A program made the translations under genes and the position numbers. Below, piece by piece: positions 37,630 through 49,179 of a stretch of DNA of 64,000 bases. The stretch is from Dichotomocladium elegans (lineage: Eukaryota > Mucoromycota > Mucoromycetes > Mucorales > Lichtheimiaceae): the NCBI GenBank assembly GCA_025716815.1, contig JAIXMN010000017.1, forward strand, positions 682,001 through 746,000, written 5' to 3'. The notes below the pieces were generated by a model. That model was not told the DNA's origin. It saw nothing but the letters and a program-made list of their open reading frames with translations, and ran no database searches. The number at the start of each line of letters is the position of its first letter. Position 1 is the first letter of the stretch.

Positions 37630-40364
37630 GACGGTGGAAACCGACAGAATCTCTCTTCCTTCCGCCCCCCCCCACTTTATGGATTATTCTACCTGCTTCT
37701 TTTCTCTCGAAAGATGCTTAAATACACTCTCATTCATGCTAGTTTGCAAACACTGACGTCAAAGCCCTTTTTTATAAGCCCCGTCTTGCGCTTGGAAATT
37801 TAGCCTATGCTTTTAATTCTTCTCTATGACTCCAGAAACGCCTGTCAACGCAGTAAGCAACAAAAGCAAAATATTCCGATTACCAAGACTTTTTCCAATT
37901 GACCGTCATAGTACACAGGGCTATACACATTCCAACAATGCAGAATTTTGCGAGTGGGCAAAGGCCGTTGAGGCTCATTCACTGGGCGCTCGTAAGTTGC
38001 CTATTGGTTCTCGCCAGGAGCTTAATTTTAATCGATCCACTGGATGCGCATATAATCTATCCTATAACAATTCCAAAAAGCATTCGAATTAAGCCATGAT
38101 GCCGCGGTTTGTTTGCAAACTCGTTCTATTAAAGGCAAGTAGAACATTGCAACTCTTGGCATAGGATCACCTGAAAAAAAAACAAAGACCTGAAACGGAA
38201 ACTGACTTCGCAAAAACCGCAGCAATGGCAGGAGCAGCACTACAGGCTGTCGACAACTTCAGTCGGTAACAGCAAGGACAAATTAGTATTTCCTTGGCGA
38301 TCCATGGGGATGATGAAGACAAGAATATGCAGTTCGATATCGATCGTTTGCGGTACGCTCTTTCCGCAGACCGACGCAGAGGTCAACATCCACGTCAGTA
38401 CCAGAAGGAGCATCACCGTGGTCGACCGACCACCGATGGTTGCTATTCGCCCGCAATGGTGGTTCTTATGCTGTAATCCACCCAATTGAACATGTGGCGG
38501 TCGTGTTTCTAACTATCATCGAGATGAAAAGAAATTTATTCATCTTGTTCTCCCAGGACAATAGTTCTGATCCATTTAATTAGTTTTTTTTTTTTTTTTT
38601 CATGGAGGTTAAAAAGATCGTGGATAAGCTCTCGAACTCCGTTGCATTTTCCTCAGCCCCACTTTATGAAAACAATCATTCCACTCCTGCAGAGTACAAA
38701 CAGAAGATGAGTGTGACATTAATGACAATGGAGTCGACCCAAAGATGATGGAATCGTATTTTGTTGTATCAGAAACTGCTTCTTTTTATGTTGATATCAG
38801 TCCATGTCCAAAGGAGACGCTTTGTATTTTATTGTGGTTAGGGATATTAGACCATTGTAGAAAACCACTACTTATTTTCTCTTAATGCAGATTAATCATA
38901 GTGGTCTGCTGGTTCGTCAAAACAGATCTACTTCCTGCTGATTCACCATCATCATCCCCAGTAGTATCACCGCCTTCCAGCAATCATCTTAAGCTCTGCG
39001 CGAAGAAGACGATCTCGGGACGGGAGAGGGAAGACATTCCTGCTTCAGCAGAGTGACATAGCGGTACAGCAGTGCCTTCGGGGCGTCAATGACGTACATT
39101 ATCCAAACTCTTGCAGGCATAACCGTAGTTGCTTCTGCTCATCAATACCGATAATAAATTCGCTATTAGCTCTCCTTTTCCTCTCCGATCCCAACACATC
39201 TTCCATTGGGTACCGCATATCTGCACAAGATAATTGTAGCATTGTATATGTGTTTGTGCTACTTGAGATTGGCTACATAACGGTTCCTGAGTCGTTGTTA
39301 CTTATAGCCAAAACGAAAGTCTTCATTGAACGCCTTAATCGTCGCAGTCCAAACAGAGACTCAAGGAAGGACGCGCTGGCATCTTTCGTATCGAACTAAA
39401 CAGTATTTTTCGGGTGAGAGGAAGTATGCCATTACGGGTGATATTCGAACCGGTTCTTCCTAAATGGTATTTGGTAATTTCTGGGAATGCAGTTGTGTGA
39501 ATATGAGGCAGGTTTCGTTCATAAACGTACATATTGATGGACTAGGTGTGGCAAATCGTGTTATGTCTTATGCAGCGTACGATGCTTGTTGGCGAATATG
39601 CTGTTAAGCAACAACTTACTATGCAACTTGATAAATGAGAGTATTCTGAGCAAGGGCCGATGTCAAGACCCGTCCCAAGATAAAAGCACTGATCACAGTG
39701 GTATCTACTCATGCTATATATATATACACAGAAAAACATATTTCATGTATGACCGGACATTGGTACATTAAAAAGCTTGAGTGAAGAGTATTACGATGAT
39801 CAGACTATCTGAAGCGCTTTTGGCACGTGCTTATCGCAAATGTTTTACAGTACGTACGTAGGGTCGTGCTTGTCATATCCGCCACTAAGTACACCGAGAA
39901 AGTACTTTTGCATGGTTGAATTCATATTTAGGGAAGATGTACATATAGGAGGAAAGAATTATCCTTTGCTATTGCTTCTTCTTGTACCTACTTCTCTCAT
40001 AGAGCTGAACAGGGATCTACAGCTAATACCTAATTAATAAATTTCCAATGTCTCACATGCGCAGGTAATAGACACACGTGGCCTTTGGGTGCTTAAAATC
40101 CCGCTTCATTCGTAACAGATTATGATTTTTCTCTATTTTAATAAATGATAACGGATCTCCCCAAGGGGACTAACCTGATAGTCAAGGTCCAGCCACTTTT
40201 ACCACTGCGAAGCCCTATTTTCCAGACGAAACTATGATAATTTCCCTTCCAAAAAATAGAATCCCGTGCTGCGCTGTGCTACTCTTTTCATTTGAGGCAA
40301 ATTCTCACCTGTTCTTTATGACTATACCTCTTCTTCTTCTTCTTCTTCTCGCACCTTCTCCATC
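37630..40364. other. Long gene-poor stretch
   Basis: Only short ORFs are present. 37826-38092 (+, MTPETPVNAVSNKSKIFRLP) and overlapping frames up to 38485 have mixed signals and no consistent exon model. A run of 17 T lies at 38584-38600. AT dinucleotides occur at 39717-39726. I see no tRNA and no repeat family. Confidence 0.35.
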
Positions 40365-40541
40365 ATGTCGCATCAACGCTCTAAGAGCATAGATACTGGT
40401 ATCAGCATAGCGAAAAATAGCTCTGCATCTGCTCATAACAAAAGGAAGAAGCACAGCCCTCCCCCACGAGACTCGTCACTATTCAATAAAACCTCGCAAC
40501 ACAGTGCCCTCATGCTTCCATCCATATCAAAACCAGGGTGA
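40365..40541 (+). CDS. Short ORF, possible first exon of the Sel1 gene
   Basis: A 58-codon ORF, MSHQRSKSIDTGISIAKNSS and onward, after a (ttc)n pyrimidine tract typical of starts here. It ends at CCA-GGG-TGA. If the donor gtgaca at 40538 is used with the acceptor acagtcag at 41002-41009, the frame runs straight into MDKKISDSIT of the Sel1 gene. That intron would be about 470 bp, much longer than others here. A T10/A11 run at 40579-40607 lies inside it. It could instead be an upstream ORF in the leader. Confidence 0.35.
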   Translation: MSHQRSKSIDTGISIAKNSSASAHNKRKKHSPPPRDSSLFNKTSQHSALMLPSISKPG

Positions 40542-41016
40542 CATTCAACGTTGATTTCTACGAACGCTCCAAGCTCATATTTATCCTTTTTTTTTTAAAA
40601 AAAAAAACAAAAACTATAGCGGGGCATTGGTGCGCTCACATTCGACTACAAACCTTCACGTAATAATTCAACGCTCTTCCTGTACGACTTGTCATTGACC
40701 CAGAAAACTAAATAGGACCTAGTCTCTAGTCTTCATCAACAAAGAGAGAGAGTAAGAAACTGTCGCTAGTAACTTGTCTTTTTAAAATATACATAGGTCT
40801 CACGCTCCATCACTTCGTTTTCGTGTTAGTGCACCCACCACCGGAAACCGTCCTACAAGAAGAACAAAAAGAATCAACTACCTCCGTTGCCGACTGCTCC
40901 CTCGTCACGACCAACTTCGCCAGACGGCAAGTGTTTATATTGCAAAATTTTCCCGATGTGATGATCAGAATCAGCACGGACTAAGCATTATTACATCAAT
41001 TACAGTCAGATGCAAC

Positions 41017-42198
41017 ATGGATAAGAAAATATCTGACAGCATTACCGCAGAAAACCCTGCTACAGCCACCGCAGTAACGACAGCCTTATCCATAAAGCGA
41101 AGCGGTAGCCTGACCAAGAAGCTGACGGATCAAGCATCCCATTATTTTAGACTCGTGAAAAAGAAATCGTTTCGTAGCTTACACGGCAGGAATCCAAAAA
41201 CCACGGCTATCGAAGCAACAGTAGTAGACGCACGTCATAACGATGGAAACATCCCTCGCATCTGCCGAGCAGACGTACGCGTCCGTATTAAAGAGGCACC
41301 TGCTAACCTTGCACAACCCTTGCGCGCAAAGATTGAAGAGTTCGCAGCTGCGACGGCAGCTACTGCGGGATCTTTACGCTCGAGCAGCAGTAATAATGGC
41401 GGCAGTGCCGCAGATGAAGATCTAGCACTTGCAGCTCTTGGAAAACCTATCCCATGTCGGCCTGGAAGTCACGGCATGTCTCCACCACCGTCGCCACCCC
41501 TTTCATTCGACACGCTCGTCCAGCGCGGGATCCGGTACCATGAGCGGGGCGAACTGGACAATGCCACAGCCGAGTTTGCGCAGGCAGCAAAGGAGCGATC
41601 TTCCGTGGGCATGTTCTTTTATGGCCTGTCGCTTTGTCATGGCTGGGTAAGTAAGTTTTCTATATATCCTCCGGGATAAACCATCCCTCCTCCGGCTAAA
41701 GCGTAGAGTTTTGGTATTTCGTCTGCTTTGCGCTCGACATAGGGTTGCGAACCGCAGCAAGATCTGGGGTATCTGTACCTTTCCAAATCGGCTTCATCTG
41801 GTCATCCCCATATCCTTAATATCGAGCATGTGCTGGGCGGAACGTCGAGCGAGGAGCTCCTTGCCGCAATCTACAAACTGGGCACGACCTTCCAGAGCGG
41901 CAATCAATTTGGGGTTAGTTCGTCTTTCTTTTTTTTGTTTTAAAAAAAGAAAAGCCCTCATATATACCATCTTTTGTAGTGTCCTAAAGATGAAAAAGTA
42001 GCTGCATTTTATTTTCGGATGGCAGCTGATCTGGGCCATCCTGATGCACAATATGCGCTGGCGAAATGCTACCAGCATGGTCTTGGTGTAGAACGCGACC
42101 TGAAGCTTGCCACTTTCTATTATCATAGAGCAGCTGCCCCTGATGATGACCAGCCTTCATGGCTATATACAAATAAATCATGTTCGTCAAGCCGGTGA
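41017..42198 (+). CDS. Sel1-repeat protein (chitin synthase activator-like)
   Basis: Three exons (41017-41646, 41743-41913, 41980-42198) give 339 aa, all phase 0. The first 150 residues are basic and low-complexity, with Ala/Thr and Ser runs and a PPPSPPLSF element. Sel1/TPR-like repeats follow: GIRYHERGELDNATAEFAQA, SSVGMFFYGLSLCHGWGCEP, then AAFYFRMAADLGHPDAQYAL, and AKCYQHGLGVERDLKLATFY. Such repeats form helical scaffolds. In fungi, related proteins (Chs4/Skt5 and Dsf2 types) tether or activate chitin synthase or polarity factors, but there is no CaaX end here, so this is not a typical Chs4. The start may be extended by an upstream exon at 40365. The stop is 63 bp from that of the convergent Ecm33-like gene. 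Confidence 0.8.
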
Positions 42199-42261
42199 GG
42201 CCGTAAAAATCAAGAATTACCATCAACTATTTATTTGCTCTTGCAAACCATTAATGAACAC

Positions 42262-43545
42262 TTAAAGCAACGCTACCGTTGCGACCACTGCGAGCCCTGC
42301 AAAGAAAGAGGCACCCCACTTCAGTGAGACCGCATCCGAGGCATCCGAGTCTGCCGATGATCCGCTCCCAGTCTTGCCGCCAGCAGTTCCTGACTTTGGT
42401 TTCGCCACTGCAGCCTTGCATTGGAACGAATTGCCTTTGATGACGCCATTCTTGAGTTTCCCCATGTCATTGCATGAGAACTTGCTGCTCGACGTCTGAA
42501 CATTCAGGCCGCCACGGACATCCGAGAGTTTTGGTAGTTGGACTTCGTCAAATGTGCCCGAGATGTCGAGGGTACCGTCCACCTCTTCCAGATTTGGGAA
42601 CGAGTCAATGGTAGCGAGATTGTTGTTGTTGCCGAGTGACAAGGCACCGCCCAGGCGCTTGATTTTGGGCAGTCCGAGCTTGGCCAGCTGGGTGTTACTC
42701 GTGATCGTTAGGGTACCGGCGATCTCGGTTGTCTCGGGTAAGGCCAGCTCCCCAAAGGTGTTACTGATGAAGGAGATGTCGCCGCTGACTTGCTTGAGGC
42801 TGTCAAGAGCGATTCCGGCCAGGTTGCGGAATGACGCGTCCTTGACGTTCTTCATGCCTTTGAGCTACAAGAATCATGGCGATTAAATATATATGTATGC
42901 ATACTACAAAATCCGTGCCACTACCCCGCTCAACCAAAAGAAAGAAAAAAAATTTACATCCAGATTGAGACTTGGTGAATTAGCGGAAACCTTAAGGCTC
43001 CCGGTGACCTCGGTCATGTTTTCCAAACCAATGGATTTCAGATAGATGTTATTATCGATCACCAGCTCAGATACGCGGTCTGCTTTGAAACCGTCGATAC
43101 GGGTGACGGTTGTGTCGGATACACTAAAGCGATCTGCCTGCTCAAGTCCAGAGGGAAAAGCAAGGGCCGACAGAGCCGGATGCACGGCCATCTCGAAGCT
43201 GCGAACACCAGTCAAGGATTTGGCATCGAACTTACTCATAATCTTGTTATTCTCCAGTCGGATCGTGCCATCCACGAGCTTCAATCCTCCCAAGTCAAGC
43301 GACACAAGCGCATCATTGTCCTTGATAATTAAGTCTCCCGAAAGCGTCTCAATCCCAGCCAGCTGGATCCGGTTGACGCCAAGTCGTTCCACGGTGATCG
43401 TTCCCTGGTACTTCTGACAGGACCGTAGCGCGTCTAGATCGCCTTGCGATGCCACCTTGAGGTCACCCGCGCAGCCCGCTGCCTGGACGACGCATGACGA
43501 TATCAACACCAGCAGGAGGGACGTTGAAATGTCAAAAAATCCCAT
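42262..43545 (-). CDS. GPI-anchored cell wall protein, Ecm33/Sps2 family
   Basis: Two exons (43545-42958, 42864-42262) encode 396 aa. A signal peptide (LLLVLISSCVVQAAGC) is followed by receptor-L-type leucine repeats: TLSGDLIIKDNDALVSLDLG, VDGTIRLENNKIMSKFDAKS, EVTGSLKVSANSPSLNLD, and IAGTLTITSNTQLAKLGLPK. A Cys pair region (FSCNDMGKLKNG...FQCKAAV) follows. The C-terminus is Ser/Gly-rich, ending in a hydrophobic tail (SFFAGLAVVATVALL) typical of GPI addition. Ecm33 proteins are plasma-membrane/wall GPI proteins needed for normal wall structure. I chose the ATG at 43545, not the in-frame one at 43662, because it puts the signal peptide at the N-terminus. The intron after SLNLD (gtaaat) is in phase. 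Confidence 0.9.
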
Positions 43546-44060
43546 TATAGTACGTCTAGCTGTCGAGGTATGTAAAGGTGTAATAATTAAAGAAGAGAAT
43601 GCGAACGAGGGGAAAGAGAGAGAGAAGACTCGCGAGTGATATACTTCCTTTATCTTCGGCATATTTGTTGGTATGTAAAATTGTATTTTGAACTATGGTT
43701 GGATGGGGGCTATCGCATCCCATATATCTAACCTCGGTCATATAAGTGAGACCAATAAAGGACAAACACTCGATTCCAAACAAGAAATGCCATTCTTCAG
43801 GGTCAGTCAAACGCAGACCATTAGTCAGACTATTGCAGGATAACGATCGTGTCTATTAATAAGTACATCGCTTTTGTATATCTGATAGCTTGGATTAATG
43901 CCGCCTTAGGATGGATAATCTCCAAGGATTTATCAGCTTCCAGAGAGCCTATAAACAAACTGAAGGGAGCATTTTCATTTGTTTGCCATAAAACAACCAA
44001 TAAACATGAGGTTAAAGCTCGTACGATTAATTAAGAAAAGGAAGAACTGATAGTTATTTA
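43546..44060. other. Intergenic stretch upstream of the Ecm33-like gene
   Basis: This is the promoter side of the Ecm33-like gene and the 3' end of SWI3. A GA-rich stretch at 43596-43634 (CT-rich on the coding strand) lies 50-90 bp before the ATG. No gene is seen. Confidence 0.4.
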
Positions 44061-47000
44061 TTAATTGTGCTGGATTGGTGTTTCGATCGTTTGTTCAGCT
44101 ACAGACGGAATTTGTGCTTCAGAAACACCCATCATTGGTGCTTCTGAACTATTTCCTTGGGGTGTATCGATGCTGCTGCTGCTGCTCTTGAGTCCAGAGC
44201 TATCTTCATTCGCAGCAACGGAAGCAGAAGCGGAAGCAGAAGCAGAAGCGTTAGCAAGAGGGTATTGCTTCGTTAAGGCCTCTAAAGAGTTCATCAACGA
44301 AACAGATTGTTTGCCAAGCTCTTTGAGTTCATTGTCTAAGAAGTTCTCTTGGTCATCGTACTGCTGCACCTTGAGATCCAGTTTATCGATCATTGTTTTG
44401 ACCGCCAGCCGCGTCCAGTGCTGAATCTCTTCGCTTTCATAGGACGCCAGCTTCTTGGCCTGTTCCACCGCACTTTCCAATGCACCAATAACTGCCCGTT
44501 TGATGCATTCAGGGGAAAGCGGTTGGTTTTCTTGCTCATCGACGTCCATTGCATCTTCGGTGTCATGTCTTGAATTCAACAGTTCTTTGATTGCACGTCT
44601 TGCTGCAGAGGACCCTATGCCAGGGTTGACATGGGCGGATAAAAATGCAATCAACGCCATAACCGGGTTGGGCTGTGCTCCAAAAGGCAACTCCTCCAGT
44701 TCCTTTTCGGATAATTTCGCTGACAAGAATGGATCTGTGATAGGCAGCTGCAGGAACTGAATAATGCACTGCTCCTTGGTCCGGCTTCCCACATGCTCCG
44801 AGATCGCCAACCAATCGTCATCATACCGATCAATGCCCTCCAAGAGCCGTAGCGTTTCGTCCTCCCTCCAATCGTCATCCATGTCGTCAGATTCGCTTTT
44901 CTCGACTCGTAGGAATTCGCCCTTCCACGTGTTTGCTGTGAACTTTCCCTCTAGGAAACATTCAGGGCAGACTTGGAAATCCTTGTACTTGAAACTCTGG
45001 TATCGAACATCGCTGCAATCCACCCCACATGTCGAGCATGGAAATATCGTCCGAATGTCCGGATCCGTATCACATTGAATCGACACGTCCCATCTCGATT
45101 TCTTTAACTGTGTCGGTTTCTCCTCGTAAATCAGGTTGCGGATGAATTGAATCTCAGCTTCCGCGACATCGAAGTCGCGCTGGGTTCCTGGTTCTGTCAC
45201 CTGAGCGTCGGGTTCGCTGTCAATATAAGGGTCGAATATTCGTCTCCGAGGATCGAGCTAGATAACAATGCCAGATGAGTTAGAATAGAATGTGCCTACG
45301 CAATGTTTCCTTTATATACGCCAAACCTGCTGATTGATGAGGCCCGCATGCTCCAGAAAACTGTGTATCCGAACAACGGAAAGAAGGTCGATTCCTAACT
45401 CAGCTTTGCATTCAGAAATGCTCAAGTAATAGCTTGGGTTCTTCTGGTAGGTATCAATCATGAAATCTCTGTACATGCGGTACTCTTTTGAAAGCCTATC
45501 TGCCTTTCTACCAGTGGCTTGAAAGTATTCAGGAAGTGCGACCTTTTCAATCGCGTGCACTTGCGCCTTGTCAAACCAGGCGGGTAGAGGGATGTGACTA
45601 TAATCATAAGGCTTTGCTAATGCCACTCCAAGTTCTGTGTATAAAATTAATATTTATGATATCAGTAGCCGTTGCTTATTTCTCTTACCTTGTTCCCTCT
45701 GGCAAGCTTCTGCTCCCTTCATCTCTTCATCCATCTCTTTGACGCCTTCCGTGGATGTAGTTTGTTTTGTAATTGCCGGATCAAGAGTATTAGCGTCATC
45801 AGCAGCAATAGTAGTTATACTGGGTGTAGAGCTAGAACTGGAAGCGGGCAATTCAATAAATGCGGCTGTGTACTGCGAAATGTTGGTAATATCTCCGTTG
45901 CTGTACGGCTCAAACTCATTTTTCCGCTGCCGGCTTCCCAATTGGGGCCGGTCTTTCTCAACATCTCGGACACGCACGCAGGGCTGGTAGTCAGGATTTA
46001 GCACCGGGATGGGTGGGGCAGCGACGACTTGGGTGGGCTCTATGGCTATAGAAGCAGCAGACGTCGAAATAGGTGTCACTACGGGGCCGGTAGATATGGT
46101 ATTGGTATTGGTAAGAGTATCAGCATTAGCAGATGCAGCAATATCAGCAGAAGCAGTAGTATCATCGGCAGCCGCATCGGTTTCGCCCGCCAATGAAACA
46201 TCTGTTGGCTGCATATTTGTAGAAGGTGCCGATGTACCATCATCGCCTGCGGAAGGATGGTGCTGGCTTACAGGTGTTGACATGACTATATCGTTGTCAT
46301 CATTCTCCTCCTCTTCATCATCATCTTCTGCTTCTTCATAATCTTCCTCATTCATTAGCTCATTGAACCGTGCACTATCTTGAAGCCAGCGTGATGTAAT
46401 ATGCCATGGGCCATGGTGTTCGGGTGCTTCTTCGGGATCAGCAAACTGATCGGTCTGCGGGAGCCAACTGTCGTACGAGTCGGGGTAATACCACCAATGC
46501 ACCAACACCGTATTGTCTCTTTTTTCTAGCGTCCGAAACCATTCTTCTTCTGCAGCGTCGTACCGATGGAGCGCTCCACGCAGCACATGGGTTGCGTGTT
46601 TTTGATTTTCACATATTTGTACTGTGAGATAATTAGTTCATGGCCATACAAACGCTCCCGTCATTTCATTGCTAATTACATCGCATTGATTTGGCGACTG
46701 CGGTCAATGTTTTCTGTGCCGAATCTGGCACACTGCTGGAGAAAGCGATCCTTGGAATCTGTATAATGCCCTTCCGTAACAAAAATTCACGGATCGACAG
46801 AAGTAATTCTACATTCTTGGCCTTCTTTGATGGTCCGAAATCCCATTTGTGCCAACCATTAGTTATCCGGTAGATATAAGCCGCAAGTAGGACGGTATAG
46901 AGCGGCGAATCTTTTGTAAGCGGTGCCCCCTCTTCGATCTTGAAAACTTTGGCAGGTATTCGAAGAGGAGCATTTGGAAGTCGTTGGGACCCGATGCCCA

Positions 47001-47196
47001 TATATTCGTGCTGGAATTGCTGAAGTTGACCTGTTAGGTGAGCAAGATCGGCAGCATCAAATTCAATGTTTTGTTGTTGAGGTTGTAATTCTTCCCATAG
47101 GAGAGGCCGAATGTGTTGAAAACATGCCACAACGGAAGGTTGTTCATAATATTGGAGATTAATCGCGCCGCCTTTGGGATTCCTGCTCGCTTCCAT
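44061..47196 (-). CDS. SWI3: SWI/SNF core subunit SWI3/SMARCC with animal-type N-terminus
   Basis: A scaffold subunit of SWI/SNF-type chromatin remodellers, about 1000 aa in several exons. The start at 47196 gives MEASRNPKGGAINLQYYEQP. The N-terminal part contains FHWWYYPDSYD-like HWWYYPDSYDSWLPQ and then RWLQDSARFNELMNEEDYEE, matching the N-terminal (MarR/BRCT/chromo-like) module of animal SMARCC1/2. An acidic and Ala/Thr/Ser linker follows. Next are the SWIRM domain (IPLPAWFDKAQVHAIEKVAL to LLSVVRIHSFLEHAGLINQQ), a ZZ-type zinc finger (CSTCGVDCSDVRYQSFKYKD, then CPECF), SANT (DWREDETLRLLEGIDRYDDD, then VGSRTKEQCIIQFLQLP), and a helical C-terminal dimer region. The end is Ala/Ser-rich. It is divergent from the PPR gene with a 412-bp shared promoter. 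Confidence 0.92.
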
Positions 47197-47608
47197 ATTT
47201 TTTTTTTTTGGTGAGTTGTGCCCAACTTCCCCTCCGCCTCCTCTCACAGCTATTTTTTTTCTTTACACCGTTCATAGAATCTCAGCTAAGACATTGATTG
47301 GCTTAGCAGCATCCCGCATATCCTTGGTTGCAATTAATTCTACCCCTCCTTAAATCACCTGGATGAGGTTCGGCAGATTACCAAATCAAATGGTACAGAA
47401 GCTTAAGGGATTCGGATTCAACAAGAAAAACTTGATGTAGGTGCATCCAATCTAGGCACACTTGGAAGGGGGGGAAACCTCGCATCTAAATGAGGATAAA
47501 ACATTTTCGATTCCGCATACCGTTTGACGGAGTTTCTTTGAGGACAAGGGCTCGGGGTGTTGAGGGGTGAAATTTTTTGTTTTCATCTCAAAACGACCGT
47601 TGAGAACG
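47197..47608. promoter_or_regulatory. Bidirectional promoter of SWI3 and the PPR gene
   Basis: A 412-bp gap between divergent starts. T runs at 47198-47208 and 47252-47259 are nucleosome-depleting type tracts. A clear TATA box is absent. Confidence 0.45.
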
Positions 47609-48901
47609 ATGATGCATAGACAGGCTGCACTCCGATCAACCGTCTTCCAAACGAGACATTCCCTCCTCTCTTCACGGACCAGCTTTACTATGCGTTTTGC
47701 GCACACCTCTCCAGCACTTCGGCTCCGGCCTCTTGCAACGCCTGCACTTGCCAAGTCAACACGATCGTTGCGCGATGCCATCCGCAAACGCAATCAAAAC
47801 GCAGTATGGGATGCGTACACGGCCCTTGTCCAGGACAACAAAAGCCTTTTGATTCCGTCAGAGTATCACTCTATGGTTCTACAATCGTTTCGGCTTAAGA
47901 CAATGGTCGCCTACGGTCCTGAGCAAATTAGCAGCACGAAGGACCGTATCCAGTTCGTGTTAGAACAGATGGCCGCAGCGCATATCTCACCAGACGTACG
48001 AGATTACAACCACCTACTCGACTTCTATTCCCGTGTCGGCGACTGGGATGCATGCACCAAAGTCTGGCGGGCATTGGAAGCCGCGCAGGACTACACATCC
48101 CTCACCGGCCTCGCGCCATCGACGTACACATACAACCTGTACATGCGTGCGGCGATCCTGACAGATAACACGGACAAAGTGTTTGATATTCTTCAGATGA
48201 TGAAGAACGCAGGTGTTACGCCAAACGGATTTACTATCGACACACTCATTGAAGCTCATGGAAAGCTTGGCGATATTAAGGGTGTCAACCGCGTGTTCGC
48301 GGAAGCCTTCAAGGCCCAACCACATGCCCATTCTGCAACAAGCCAGCCACAACGGAAGAAGTCGACCTTTTCTTTTTGGACATTCAATACGACGTCTCCG
48401 GACGCACTTGCTGGTCATGTTAAAGCTGTCCTCCAGCAGTCGGGTGTTAAGCAGCTGCGTCCGACTGCACACACCTTCGTGTCAATGATTGATGCTCATG
48501 GCCGCAAGGGCCATCTCCGGTCAATCGATCACGTGTACAATACCCTTCTAGCCGAATATAAGATAAAGCCCACGCTCGACATTTATAACAGCCTCATACG
48601 CTGGTATTGTCAGCATTCTCAGGTCGACAGTGCCCGGCGCATCTTTTTTGACATGGAGCGCGCTGGCATCAAGCCCAACGTAATCACCTTCAACTATCTC
48701 TTCCGCCACGAAGCTCTCCGGCATCAAAACCCTTGGCGAGCAGAGGGCTTGATGGAATTGATGCGCAAAATATACAATCTCGAGCCTGTCCAGAGTATGT
48801 ACCGTGCACTAATCAAGGTCTACAACAAGAAAAACAGAGAGGAGGACGCAGACCGTTTGTTCCAAGCCTATATGGCCTCCAAGGAAGTTAGCCAGCGATA
48901 G
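47609..48901 (+). CDS. Mitochondrial pentatricopeptide repeat (PPR) protein
   Basis: An intronless gene of 430 aa. The first ATG of the frame (47609) gives an Arg/Ser/Thr-rich, acid-free N-terminus (MMHRQAALRSTVFQTRHSLL) typical of mitochondrial presequences. PPR units follow: SPDVRDYNHLLDFYSRVGDW, APSTYTYNLYMRAAILTDNT, VTPNGFTIDTLIEAHGKLGD, RPTAHTFVSMIDAHGRKGHL, KPTLDIYNSLIRWYCQHSQV, and KPNVITFNYLFRHEALRHQN. PPR proteins bind organellar RNA and act in its processing, stability or translation. The RNA target is not predictable without the fifth/last-residue code across all repeats. No SMR or other catalytic domain is present. Confidence 0.87.
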   Translation: MMHRQAALRSTVFQTRHSLLSSRTSFTMRFAHTSPALRLRPLATPALAKSTRSLRDAIRKRNQNAVWDAYTALVQDNKSLLIPSEYHSMVLQSFRLKTMVAYGPEQISSTKDRIQFVLEQMAAAHISPDVRDYNHLLDFYSRVGDWDACTKVWRALEAAQDYTSLTGLAPSTYTYNLYMRAAILTDNTDKVFDILQMMKNAGVTPNGFTIDTLIEAHGKLGDIKGVNRVFAEAFKAQPHAHSATSQPQRKKSTFSFWTFNTTSPDALAGHVKAVLQQSGVKQLRPTAHTFVSMIDAHGRKGHLRSIDHVYNTLLAEYKIKPTLDIYNSLIRWYCQHSQVDSARRIFFDMERAGIKPNVITFNYLFRHEALRHQNPWRAEGLMELMRKIYNLEPVQSMYRALIKVYNKKNREEDADRLFQAYMASKEVSQR

Positions 48902-49179
48902 TACTTCCCATTCCCCTCATCATGCGCCCCCCCTCCGATTAGATGTTTTCTCTCTTTTATCATTTACCTTGGCTTGTCATCTTTCTTATACACGTAACCC
49001 ACACACTCCACAGTCATATACACCATTGGTATCCAGCATTTACAGAACAAAATGCAAAAGTATTATAATAAAAAGATCTGCTTTCAATACAGTCATATTC
49101 CACATCCATTGCGCGTGTTTACACAAGGCATGGCAGGAGGGGAGATCTCGATTGTTTATGGATATTTAATGCGGCAAGC

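Noticed and set aside
37826..38485. Cluster of overlapping short frames, some hydrophobic
   Set aside because: No exon chain keeps one frame; consensus-like donors would give introns under 35 bp.
43546..43662. Longer N-terminus for the Ecm33-like protein
   Set aside because: The extra 39 residues would bury the signal peptide; the ATG at 43545 fits a secreted GPI protein.
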